Positions 54,950 through 62,870 of a stretch of DNA of 64,000 bases are shown here, in pieces. The position numbers and the translations under genes were made by a program. The notes beneath the pieces were generated by a model. That model was not told the origin of the DNA and did not search any database. It worked only from the letters and a program-made list of their open reading frames with translations. Location of the stretch: the NCBI GenBank assembly GCA_023665605.1, contig JAMPDP010000001.1:269164-333163 (forward strand). Direction: 5' to 3'. This DNA is from Candidatus Amulumruptor caecigallinarius (lineage in GTDB: Bacteria > Bacteroidota > Bacteroidia > Bacteroidales > Muribaculaceae). Position 1 is the stretch's first letter, and each line of letters starts with the position of its first letter.

Positions 54950-54957
54950 CAAAGATA
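54950..54957 (-). promoter_or_regulatory. -7 element for folP
   Basis: TATCTTTG on the minus strand, an exact TAnnTTTG match, with 6 bases to the ATG at 54943. Confidence 0.6.
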
Positions 54958-55027
54958 CGCTTTTCCCCCGTCACCCCCAAATCAAATTCCTTAGAGGTTG
55001 CCACGGAAAGCCGGACTCCGGCTCCTC

Positions 55028-55063
55028 CCAAGTTGTTGACAATCCTGCCAAGTTATTGACAAT
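55028..55063 (+). promoter_or_regulatory. Direct repeat upstream of nrdJ, possible operator
   Basis: CCAAGTTGTTGACAAT (55028-55043) is repeated as CCAAGTTATTGACAAT (55048-55063), one mismatch in 16 bases. The start-to-start distance is 20 bases, two helical turns. The repeat lies about 110 bases upstream of the nrdJ ATG. It does not resemble the NrdR box. Confidence 0.6.
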
Positions 55064-55172
55064 TGTTGCCGATAACGGGAATTTTTGGCAATTTTGCACC
55101 GGTCGAAGTTGACCGTTTCCGGCAACTCCGACTGCCCCGCCATCCTTAAAACATCACCTTAACTCTTTGCAG

Positions 55173-57737
55173 ATGAGCAACGACACATCAACCTCCACCA
55201 CTTATACCTACGACGAAGCCCTCGCCGCCACTCTTGACTATTTCAAGGGCGACCAACTCGCGGCAACCGTATGGGTAGGTAAGTATGCCTTGAAAAACAG
55301 CGAGGGCGACATCTTCGAGAAGACGCCCGCCGATATGCACCGCCGTATCGCCCGAGAGATAGCGCGCATCGAGAACCAGTACCCCAACCCGATGAGCGAG
55401 GACGAAATCTACAGCCTACTCGATGAATTCCGTTACATCGTGCCTCAGGGTTCTCCCATGAGCGGCATCGGCAACAACCTCCAGGTGGGCTCGCTCAGCA
55501 ATTGCTTCGTTATAGGCCTTGACGGGCGCCCTGATAGCTACGGTGGCGTTATCAAGATTGACGAGGAGCAGGTGCAGCTGATGAAGCGGCGCGGTGGTGT
55601 GGGCCATGACCTCAGCCACATCCGCCCCAAGGGCACCCCTGTGAAAAACTCCGCTCTCACATCCACCGGCATCGTGCCCTTCATGGAGCGTTACAGCAAC
55701 TCTACTCGCGAAGTGGCTCAGGATGGCCGCCGCGGCGCACTGATGCTCACAGTCAGCATCAAACACCCCGAGAGCGAGCAGTTTGTTGATGCCAAGCTCG
55801 TTGAGGGGAAAATCACCGGTGCCAATGTGAGCGTTCGCATCGACGACGCATTTATGAATGCCGCGGTCGACGGCAAGCCATATGTGCAGCAGTATCCCAC
55901 AGACAGCGACACCCCCATGGTTACGCGCGAAATCAATGCCAAAGCCCTGTGGGACAAGATTATCCACAATGCGTGGGCCTCTGCTGAACCGGGAGTGCTC
56001 TTCTGGGACACCATCACCCGCGAGAGCGTCCCTGACTGCTACGCCGACCTCGGCTTCCGCACCATCTCCACCAACCCCTGCGGCGAGATACCCCTCTGCC
56101 CTTACGACAGCTGCCGCCTGCTCGCCATCAACTTATACAGCTACGTGCGCGACCCATTCACCGACCACGCCACCTTTGACTTCGATCTCTTCAGAACTCA
56201 CGTGGCCAAGGCACAGCGCATCATGGACGACATCATCGACCTCGAAAAGGAGAAAATCGACACCATCCTTGCCAAGGTGGAGCGCGACCCGGAGACCGAT
56301 GAGGTAAAGCAGACCGAACGACACCTCTGGCAGAAGATTCGCGAGAAAACCCTCAAGGGGCGCCGCACAGGCGTGGGCACCACCGGCGAGGGTGACATGA
56401 TTGCCGCCCTCGGCCTCAAATACGGCACTCCGGAGGCCACGGACTTCTCCGAGAAAGTGCACCGTGCGTTGGCGCTCGCCGCTTACGGTTCATCCGTGAC
56501 GCTTGCTGAGGAGCGCGGGGCATTCGAGATTTACTCTACTGACCGTGAGAAGGACAACCCCTTCGTGAACCGTCTCCGCGAGGCTGACCCCAAGCTCTAC
56601 GAGCGCATGGCGCGCATCGGTCGCCGAAACATCGCCTGCCTCACCATAGCCCCCACCGGCACCGTGAGCCTGATGACCCGCACCACCTCCGGCATCGAGC
56701 CGGTGTTCCAGCCGGTGTACAAGCGTCGCCGCAAGGTGAACCCCTCGGATGTCAATGCCCGCGTGGACTATGTGGACGAGACCGGCGACGCCTTCGAGGA
56801 ATACATTGTCTACCATCCCAAGTTCATCACTTGGATGGAGAGTCAGGGCATCGAAGTGCGGCAGGATTACACCTCCGACGAGATAGCCGCCCTGGTGGCA
56901 CGCTCACCCTATGCCGGGGCCACAGCCAACGATGTTGACTGGCTCGAAAAGGTGCGTATGCAGGGCCGCGTCCAGAAGTGGGTGGACCACTCCATCTCCG
57001 TCACCATCAACCTTCCCGCCGATGTTAGCGAGGAACTCGTGGGACGTCTCTACATGGAGGCATGGCGCTGCGGCTGCAAGGGATGCACCGTCTATCGCGA
57101 CGGCTGCCGTTCAGGCGTGCTCGTGGCAGTGGAGAAGGAGGCCAAGAAGGAGAAGGAGGCCGCCTCTCAGGGCGCTGCACTTGTGCCCCACGTACACAAG
57201 CGCCCCGTGGAGCTCGAGGCCGATGTGGTTCGCTTCCAGAACAACAAGGAGAAGTGGATAGCCTTCGTCGGGCTGATGGATGGCAAGCCTTACGAGATTT
57301 TCACCGGTCTTGCCGACGATGAAGACGGCATCTTCTGCCCCAAGAGCGTAAGCCATGGCAAGATTATCAAAGCCATAGACGAGAACGGCAACAAGCGCTA
57401 CGACTTCCAGTTCATCAACAAGCGCGGCTACAAGACCACCATCGAAGGCCTCAGCGACAAGTTCAATCCCGAGTACTGGAACTACGCCAAGCTCATCTCC
57501 GGTGTCCTCCGCTACGGTATGCCAATCGACCAGGTACTCAAGCTCGTTGGCGGCCTCTCGCTTGACTCCGAGAGCATCAACACATGGAAGATGGGCGTAG
57601 AGCGTGCTCTCAAGCGCTACCTCCCCGACGGCACCAAAGCCAGCGGTCAGAAGTGCCCCCACTGCGGCAACGAAACCCTCGTCTACCAGGAAGGCTGCCT
57701 GATCTGCACCAGCTGCGGCACCTCCAAGTGCGGCTAA
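55173..57737 (+). CDS. nrdJ: Class II (B12-dependent) ribonucleotide reductase
   Basis: Adenosylcobalamin-dependent enzyme that reduces ribonucleotides to deoxyribonucleotides as a single chain, so no radical-generating second subunit is needed. Markers: SLSNCFVIGLDG with the active-site cysteine, LMKRRGGVGHDLSHIRPKG, NPCGEIPLCPYDSCRL with the radical-site cysteine, CKGCTVYRDGCRSGVL and a C-terminal zinc-ribbon CPHCGNETLVYQEGC followed by CTSCGTSKCG. The length of about 854 residues fits the family. ATG at 55173 is preferred to an upstream TTG. No B12 riboswitch is visible upstream; a direct repeat is. Confidence 0.95.
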   Translation: MSNDTSTSTTYTYDEALAATLDYFKGDQLAATVWVGKYALKNSEGDIFEKTPADMHRRIAREIARIENQYPNPMSEDEIYSLLDEFRYIVPQGSPMSGIGNNLQVGSLSNCFVIGLDGRPDSYGGVIKIDEEQVQLMKRRGGVGHDLSHIRPKGTPVKNSALTSTGIVPFMERYSNSTREVAQDGRRGALMLTVSIKHPESEQFVDAKLVEGKITGANVSVRIDDAFMNAAVDGKPYVQQYPTDSDTPMVTREINAKALWDKIIHNAWASAEPGVLFWDTITRESVPDCYADLGFRTISTNPCGEIPLCPYDSCRLLAINLYSYVRDPFTDHATFDFDLFRTHVAKAQRIMDDIIDLEKEKIDTILAKVERDPETDEVKQTERHLWQKIREKTLKGRRTGVGTTGEGDMIAALGLKYGTPEATDFSEKVHRALALAAYGSSVTLAEERGAFEIYSTDREKDNPFVNRLREADPKLYERMARIGRRNIACLTIAPTGTVSLMTRTTSGIEPVFQPVYKRRRKVNPSDVNARVDYVDETGDAFEEYIVYHPKFITWMESQGIEVRQDYTSDEIAALVARSPYAGATANDVDWLEKVRMQGRVQKWVDHSISVTINLPADVSEELVGRLYMEAWRCGCKGCTVYRDGCRSGVLVAVEKEAKKEKEAASQGAALVPHVHKRPVELEADVVRFQNNKEKWIAFVGLMDGKPYEIFTGLADDEDGIFCPKSVSHGKIIKAIDENGNKRYDFQFINKRGYKTTIEGLSDKFNPEYWNYAKLISGVLRYGMPIDQVLKLVGGLSLDSESINTWKMGVERALKRYLPDGTKASGQKCPHCGNETLVYQEGCLICTSCGTSKCG

Positions 57738-57831
57738 GAGCGGCACTCTGACAACACCTTATTCCAATCCGGGCAATTCCCAAGTGCAGGAGGGGATTTG
57801 AATTTGGTGGCCGTATGTCGGGAAAAATTCG

Positions 57832-57871
57832 TACCTTTGCGTGTCTGAATTATGCAGTCAGACACGCAAAG
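57832..57871 (+). promoter_or_regulatory. efp promoter embedded in a 14-bp inverted repeat
   Basis: The -7 element TACCTTTGC (57832-57840) overlaps the left arm CTTTGCGTGTCTGA (57835-57848) of a perfect inverted repeat whose right arm, TCAGACACGCAAAG, is at 57858-57871, with a 9-base centre. Transcription would begin inside the left arm, about 70 bases before the efp ATG. Confidence 0.7.
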
Positions 57872-57916
57872 TTTTATTCGTCAATCAATTACACTCACTC
57901 CACTACCATATAAGCT

Positions 57917-58483
57917 ATGGCTACTACCGCAGATTTCAAGAACGGCATGTGCCTCGACATCGACGGCAACTACTTCTTCATCGTAGAGTTCCTTCACGTT
58001 AAGCCGGGCAAAGGCCCCGCTTTCGTACGCACCAAGCTCAAGAACGTGCGCACAGGCCGCGTGATAGACAAGACCTGGAACTCCGGCGTAAAGGTTAACG
58101 AGGTGCGCATCGAGCGCCGTCCCTATCAGTTCCTCTACAAGGATGAGATGGGCTACAACTTCATGCACACCGAGACCTTCGAGCAGGTGGCCATCAACGG
58201 CGACAGCATCGACGGCGTGCAGTTTCTCAAGGAGGGCGACATCTGCGAGGCTATGGTGCAGAGCGCCACTGAGGAGATACTGACCTGCGAGATGCCCACC
58301 AATGTGGTTCTTGAGATCACCTATACCGAACCCGGCATCAAGGGTGACACCGCCACCAACACTCTGAAGCCCGCCACCGTAGAGACCGGTGCCGAGGTGC
58401 GTGTGCCCCTGTTCTGCAACACCGGCGACAAAATCAAGGTCGACACCCGCGACGGTTCCTACGTAGAGCGCGTAAAGGCCTGA
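57917..58483 (+). CDS. efp: Elongation factor P
   Basis: Translation factor that relieves ribosome stalling at proline runs. The KOW-like N-domain has the tip loop [10 protein letters not shown] with the lysine that can be modified, followed by [16 protein letters not shown]. The two OB-fold domains end in [19 protein letters not shown]. The length of 188 residues is exact for the family. No modification enzyme (EpmA or deoxyhypusine-type) is present in this window. A long stem-loop follows the gene. Confidence 0.97.
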   Translation: MATTADFKNGMCLDIDGNYFFIVEFLHVKPGKGPAFVRTKLKNVRTGRVIDKTWNSGVKVNEVRIERRPYQFLYKDEMGYNFMHTETFEQVAINGDSIDGVQFLKEGDICEAMVQSATEEILTCEMPTNVVLEITYTEPGIKGDTATNTLKPATVETGAEVRVPLFCNTGDKIKVDTRDGSYVERVKA

Positions 58484-58516
58484 GCCGCTCTCTCCACTCA
58501 TCACACTTCATGCAAT

Positions 58517-58572
58517 GAGAGCCACAACGTGCCTCGTGCGCGCTTCTGCGAGCGCCGCCGGGGCACGCTCTC
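58517..58572 (+). terminator. Long stem-loop between efp and the flavodiiron gene
   Basis: GAGAG/CTCTC and CGTGCC/GGCACG stems with a further GC-rich inner stem form a 56-base hairpin downstream of efp. No T-run follows, so it may be a partial terminator or a 3' stabilising structure. Confidence 0.5.
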
Positions 58573-58604
58573 GTTACTGACCCACTCACCAGCCCACTCA
58601 CCCG

Positions 58605-59807
58605 ATGAACGTCAAGAACATCACTGACCGTGTGACATACTGCGGCGTGAATGACCGCACCACCGCCAAGTTCGAGAACCTATGGTCGCTCCCGTACGGA
58701 GTGACTTACAACAGCTACATAGTGCGCGGGTCCGAAGGTGCCGCTATCATAGAGGGCTGCGAGGCCGGCCACGCCTCACGCTTCATAGGCAACGTAATCG
58801 AGGCCCTCAACGGCGGCAAGCCTGACTATCTTGTGGTGAACCATGTGGAGCCCGACCACTCCGGGGCCATCCCGATGATCAAGACCATGTGGCCCGACAT
58901 CAAGATAGTGGGCAACGTCAAGACCATCGAGATGATCAAGGGGTTCTACGGCGTGAAGACCGGCACTATCGAGGTGCGCGAGGGTGACACCATCGGCCTC
59001 GGCGACCGCACGCTCCGCTTCTTCCTCACCCCCATGACCCACTGGCCCGAAACCATGGTGACTTATCTTGAAGAGGAGGGAGTGGCATTCACCGGCGACA
59101 TATTCGGCTGCTTCGGAGCCCTGGACGGTGCCGTCAGCGATGACGAGATGGCCGATGCCCGCCGATACTTTGACGAGATGCGCCGCTACTACGCCTGCAT
59201 CGTGGCCAAGTACGGGGTGTTTGCCCAAAAGACCCTCGCCAAGCTCGCCCCGCTCAACATCACGCGCCTGTGCTCCACCCACGGCCCCGTGTGGCATTCC
59301 CTGCGCGAGGAGGTCATAGGCCTGTGGAGCCGCTGGGCTGCCTTCGAGGCAGATCCCGGCGTCGTGGTGGCATACGGCAGTATGTACGGTAGCACAGCCG
59401 AGATGGCTGAGGAGCTTGCCATGCGCCTTGCCGCCAAGGGAATACGCGAAATTCGCGTACACGACCTTAGCCACGCTCCCCTGAGCCGTGTGCTCGCCGA
59501 CGTGATGCGCTTCAACGGTCTCGTGCTGGCATCACCCACCTACAACACAGAAATCTACCCCCCGGTGGCAGCTCTCGTCGAGGCCATCATCAGCCGCGGC
59601 ATCAAGAACCGGCACGTGGCCATCACCGGCTCATACACATGGGGCGGTCAGGCTGTGCGCAAACTCGGCACACGTCTTGCCGAGACGGGGCTCAACATCC
59701 TCTCCCCCACCGCCGAGATGAAGCAGAGCCTCATCGGGGCCGTCAAGCCTCAGCTTGACGAAATCGCCGCCGCCATGGCTCAGAACTGCCTCCAGCCCGC
59801 CCGATGA
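58605..59807 (+). CDS. Flavodiiron protein (FprA-type)
   Basis: Oxygen- or nitric-oxide-reducing enzyme that protects anaerobes. An N-terminal metallo-beta-lactamase-like domain carries the diiron ligands in NHVEPDHSGA (H-x-E-x-D), the H in MTHWPET and the D in TGDIFGCFG, with a further His in CSTHGPVWH. A C-terminal flavodoxin domain binds FMN (VAYGSMYGSTAEMA, SPTYNTEIYPPV, SYTWGGQAVRKL). The length of 400 residues is typical. Its stop overlaps the ATG of the next gene (ATGA). Confidence 0.95.
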   Translation: MNVKNITDRVTYCGVNDRTTAKFENLWSLPYGVTYNSYIVRGSEGAAIIEGCEAGHASRFIGNVIEALNGGKPDYLVVNHVEPDHSGAIPMIKTMWPDIKIVGNVKTIEMIKGFYGVKTGTIEVREGDTIGLGDRTLRFFLTPMTHWPETMVTYLEEEGVAFTGDIFGCFGALDGAVSDDEMADARRYFDEMRRYYACIVAKYGVFAQKTLAKLAPLNITRLCSTHGPVWHSLREEVIGLWSRWAAFEADPGVVVAYGSMYGSTAEMAEELAMRLAAKGIREIRVHDLSHAPLSRVLADVMRFNGLVLASPTYNTEIYPPVAALVEAIISRGIKNRHVAITGSYTWGGQAVRKLGTRLAETGLNILSPTAEMKQSLIGAVKPQLDEIAAAMAQNCLQPAR

Positions 59808-61801
59808 ACCGACTCCGAGTCTCCCCTCACAGCCGCATACCGGCCCTCCTGCTGACCTTCATCCTTCTTGCCGGCGCCTCACTTACGGCCTTTGCCGCAG
59901 GCAAGAAGAAGAAGGAAATAGCACCATCGTATGCCTGGACCACGTCGCTCCCCTTGGGCGACATGACCCCGGCGGATATGGACACTTCATACATCGACTA
60001 CTCCCTGCGCTTCATCCCTGCCCTCATCAATGATGCCCGCGCCACTACGGGCAATATGGGAGGCCCCGGACGTGACATGGTGTGGCACACCCGGTCCAAG
60101 GCTGAAAACTTCTACTTCTTCGACCCGCTCACCTACCTCATCCCGCCGCTTAACAGCTTCAAGTTCTACAACACGCGCATCCCTATGACGCTTATGAGCT
60201 ACAATTTCGGAGGCGGCAGCGACAACGGGCAGGATGACCTCAAAGGCATCTTCTCGGGCAATGTCAACAAGCAGATACAGGTGGGAGCCTACCTTGACTA
60301 CCTCTACTCTAAAGGCTCCTATGCGTCGCAGGCTGCCAAGGACTTCACCTACGGCTTCTCCGGCTCATACATGGGCGACCGCTACAAGATGCAGGCATCC
60401 TTCTTCAACTTCAACCTGCTCAACAAGGAGAACGGCGGCATCACCGACGACCGCTATATCACTGACCCGGAAGCCATTCAGGGCATGGGCGTGACATCCG
60501 TCAACGCTAAAAACATCCCCGTCAACCTCAACAACGCCCACACGCGCGTCCGTGGCAATGACTTCTTCATCTCCAACCGCTACTCGTTGGGCTACACACA
60601 CGTTGAACGAGCCGACACCGACACCATTGAGCGCAAGACGTTCATCCCGTTGACCGACCTGATTCTCAACCTCCAGTATCAGACCGGCAGCCACCTCTTT
60701 CAGAACTCTCCGTCAGCTGAAGACACCAAAGACTTCTTCCCGGCCACTTACTATACCACAGACCACACCTACGACCGCACCACCTACCGTCACTTCCTTG
60801 TCACCGCCGGTATCGGGCTGCTTGAAGGGTGTCACAAGTGGGCCAAGATGGGAGTGACAGCGTTCGTCTCTTACGACTACTCCCGTTACGGACTCCCCAC
60901 ATACGGAGAAACCCCGGCGCATCCAGCCGACCCGCTCCCTGACGGATGGCCCACCGCAGACCGCATGAGCCGCAACAAGATAATAGTTGGAGGCCAGCTG
61001 CGGAGCACCAAAGGAAAGTATATCAACTATGACGTTACCGGCCAGATAGCTCTCTCGGGAGCACCGGGCGAGTTTGACGTCAACGGCCACGTCACCGGCT
61101 CGGTGCCGCTGCTCGGCGACACCCTCGGCATCACCGCTTACGGCCGAGTGGCCAACTCCGAGCCGTCGCCGCTGATGCTCACCTACCGGTCAAACCACTG
61201 GTGGTGGCACAACAACTTCTCCAACACGCAGAGCTTCCGCGTCGGCGGCATCCTCAACTTCCGCAAGACAGGCACGCGCCTTGACATCGGCACCGAGACG
61301 CTCACCAACTACGTGTACTTCGACAACCGCGCCCTCCCTGCGCAAGCCTCCGGAGCCACGCAGGTGTTCTGGGCAGCTCTTGACCAGCGGCTGCATCTCG
61401 GACCCGTGCATTGGGACAACCGCATCACATATCAGGCCACATCAGACGAGCACGTGATACCCCTTCCGGCTCTCACCGTCAACTCCAACCTCTACGCTCT
61501 GTTCACCATAGCCCGCGTGCTCCGCATACAGGCGGGCTTGGATGTGAACTACTACACCCGCTACCGTGCGCCGGGCTACCGCCCCGAAACGATGGCGTTC
61601 TACAACCAGTCGCAGGTGCTGTTGGGTAACTATCCCGTAGCCAACGTCTACCTCAACATGAAGCTCTCGCGCGCCACATTCTACGTGATGATGTCGCACG
61701 TGAACCAGGGAATGTTCTCCAACGACTACTTCTCGATGCCGGGCTACCCCATCAATCCCCGCAGATTTCAGGCCGGCATCTGTGTGAACTTTGCCAACTG
61801 A
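59804..61801 (+). CDS. Putative porin (DUF4289-like)
   Basis: A 665-residue outer-membrane beta-barrel protein. After a signal peptide (IPALLLTFILLAGASLTAFA) and a short charged linker (GKKKKEIAP), the body has aromatic-rich strands throughout, for example FYFFDPLTYLIPPLNSFKFY, FYNTRIPMTLMSYNFGG and NVYLNMKLSRATFYVMMSHV, ending in a terminal strand with the usual aromatic (GICVNFAN). It matches the 'putative porin' group common in Bacteroidetes. Its cargo is unknown. The start overlaps the flavodiiron gene, implying coupling. Confidence 0.88.
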   Translation: MNRLRVSPHSRIPALLLTFILLAGASLTAFAAGKKKKEIAPSYAWTTSLPLGDMTPADMDTSYIDYSLRFIPALINDARATTGNMGGPGRDMVWHTRSKAENFYFFDPLTYLIPPLNSFKFYNTRIPMTLMSYNFGGGSDNGQDDLKGIFSGNVNKQIQVGAYLDYLYSKGSYASQAAKDFTYGFSGSYMGDRYKMQASFFNFNLLNKENGGITDDRYITDPEAIQGMGVTSVNAKNIPVNLNNAHTRVRGNDFFISNRYSLGYTHVERADTDTIERKTFIPLTDLILNLQYQTGSHLFQNSPSAEDTKDFFPATYYTTDHTYDRTTYRHFLVTAGIGLLEGCHKWAKMGVTAFVSYDYSRYGLPTYGETPAHPADPLPDGWPTADRMSRNKIIVGGQLRSTKGKYINYDVTGQIALSGAPGEFDVNGHVTGSVPLLGDTLGITAYGRVANSEPSPLMLTYRSNHWWWHNNFSNTQSFRVGGILNFRKTGTRLDIGTETLTNYVYFDNRALPAQASGATQVFWAALDQRLHLGPVHWDNRITYQATSDEHVIPLPALTVNSNLYALFTIARVLRIQAGLDVNYYTRYRAPGYRPETMAFYNQSQVLLGNYPVANVYLNMKLSRATFYVMMSHVNQGMFSNDYFSMPGYPINPRRFQAGICVNFAN

Positions 61802-61845
61802 CGCGCCCATCGGACTCGGCGTCAGAGCCAACAACCGTTCGTACC

Positions 61846-62688
61846 ATGACAACATCTCCATCCTCAGGACGCCCCTCACCCATCCGCGGCCGACTGCCTC
61901 TATATCTGCTGCTGCTCGTTGCCGCCGTGGCACTCATGCTGATGCTCCGCGAGTGCTCCATGGCGCAGAATGGCTCCGCAAGGCACCGTCCGGCAGGTGG
62001 CGACACTCTGAACGTGGCCATCGAATACTCCCCGATGTCGCTCTACCGCTACGCCGACACTCTGGGAGGCTTCAATTATGACGTGATGCGGGCCGTGGCC
62101 ACCGAGGCCGGGATGGATGTGAAGTTTCACCCGCTCACCACCGTCTCTCAGGCCCTCGAAGGGCTCCGGGAGGGGCGCTATGATGTGGTGGTGGCTGATG
62201 TCGCCAATACCGTGGATATGCAGAGCCAAGTGCGCTTCACTGAGCCGACGTTCCTTGACAGGCAAGTGTTGGTGCAGCTTCGCGACAGCGTCACCGGCAA
62301 GCCCCCGGTGAGCTCTCAGCTGCAACTCGCCGGCGACTCGGTGTGGGTGCCCGACGATGAAGCATTCCGCGGACGTGTGGAAGCCCTCGCCCGTGAGATT
62401 GGCGACAGCATCCATGTCATCGCTCTTCCCGAATATGGAGCCGAGCAGCTGGTGATGCTCACCGCAACAGGCCAGATACCGCGAGCGGTGGTCAACGAGG
62501 CCGTAGCCCGCAAGCTCGCAGCGCGCTATCCCGGCATCGACACCTCCGTGGGCATCAGCTTCAATCAGTTCCAGTCATGGATTGTGTCCCCCTCCAACAC
62601 CGCTCTGGCCGACACCCTCGACGCCGCCCTCCGCCGCTTCAAGACCACCCCCGCCTACCGCACCCTCCTCCGCCGCTACAAAAAGTAA
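61846..62688 (+). CDS. Extracellular solute-binding protein (family 3 fold)
   Basis: A 280-residue secreted or membrane-anchored protein with one N-terminal hydrophobic helix (LPLYLLLLVAAVALMLML) and the two-lobe binding fold of amino-acid receptors: GGFNYDVMRAVATEAGMDVK, EGLREGRYDVVVADVANT, RFTEPTFLDRQVLV and the C-terminal SPSNTALADTLDAALRRF. In Bacteroidetes such domains also occur in the MltF-type lytic transglycosylase, but here no transglycosylase domain follows. It is preceded by the porin gene with 44 bases between them. Ligand unknown. Confidence 0.85.
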   Translation: MTTSPSSGRPSPIRGRLPLYLLLLVAAVALMLMLRECSMAQNGSARHRPAGGDTLNVAIEYSPMSLYRYADTLGGFNYDVMRAVATEAGMDVKFHPLTTVSQALEGLREGRYDVVVADVANTVDMQSQVRFTEPTFLDRQVLVQLRDSVTGKPPVSSQLQLAGDSVWVPDDEAFRGRVEALAREIGDSIHVIALPEYGAEQLVMLTATGQIPRAVVNEAVARKLAARYPGIDTSVGISFNQFQSWIVSPSNTALADTLDAALRRFKTTPAYRTLLRRYKK

Positions 62689-62771
62689 CCGCCGGAGATG
62701 GTCATCCTGCCGTAAAAAACTGGAAAAAGCAAATAAAATCCTCTCAGCACGCGGTTTTCACCGAAATTCGC

Positions 62772-62780
62772 TATATTTGC
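62772..62780 (+). promoter_or_regulatory. -7 element for the alpha-amylase gene
   Basis: TATATTTGC is an exact match to TAnnTTTG, about 90 bases upstream of the ATG at 62871. Confidence 0.6.
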
Positions 62781-62870
62781 TTTCTGAACGCTGATACCGG
62801 CTGTTCGTAGCCGGATACCAACGACGCATCCTCTTATACCCCTTCAGATTCTATCTTAACTAATAGCAAT

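Noticed and set aside
54958-55172. B12 riboswitch upstream of nrdJ
   Set aside because: No B12-box-like sequence was found. The visible feature is a direct repeat instead.
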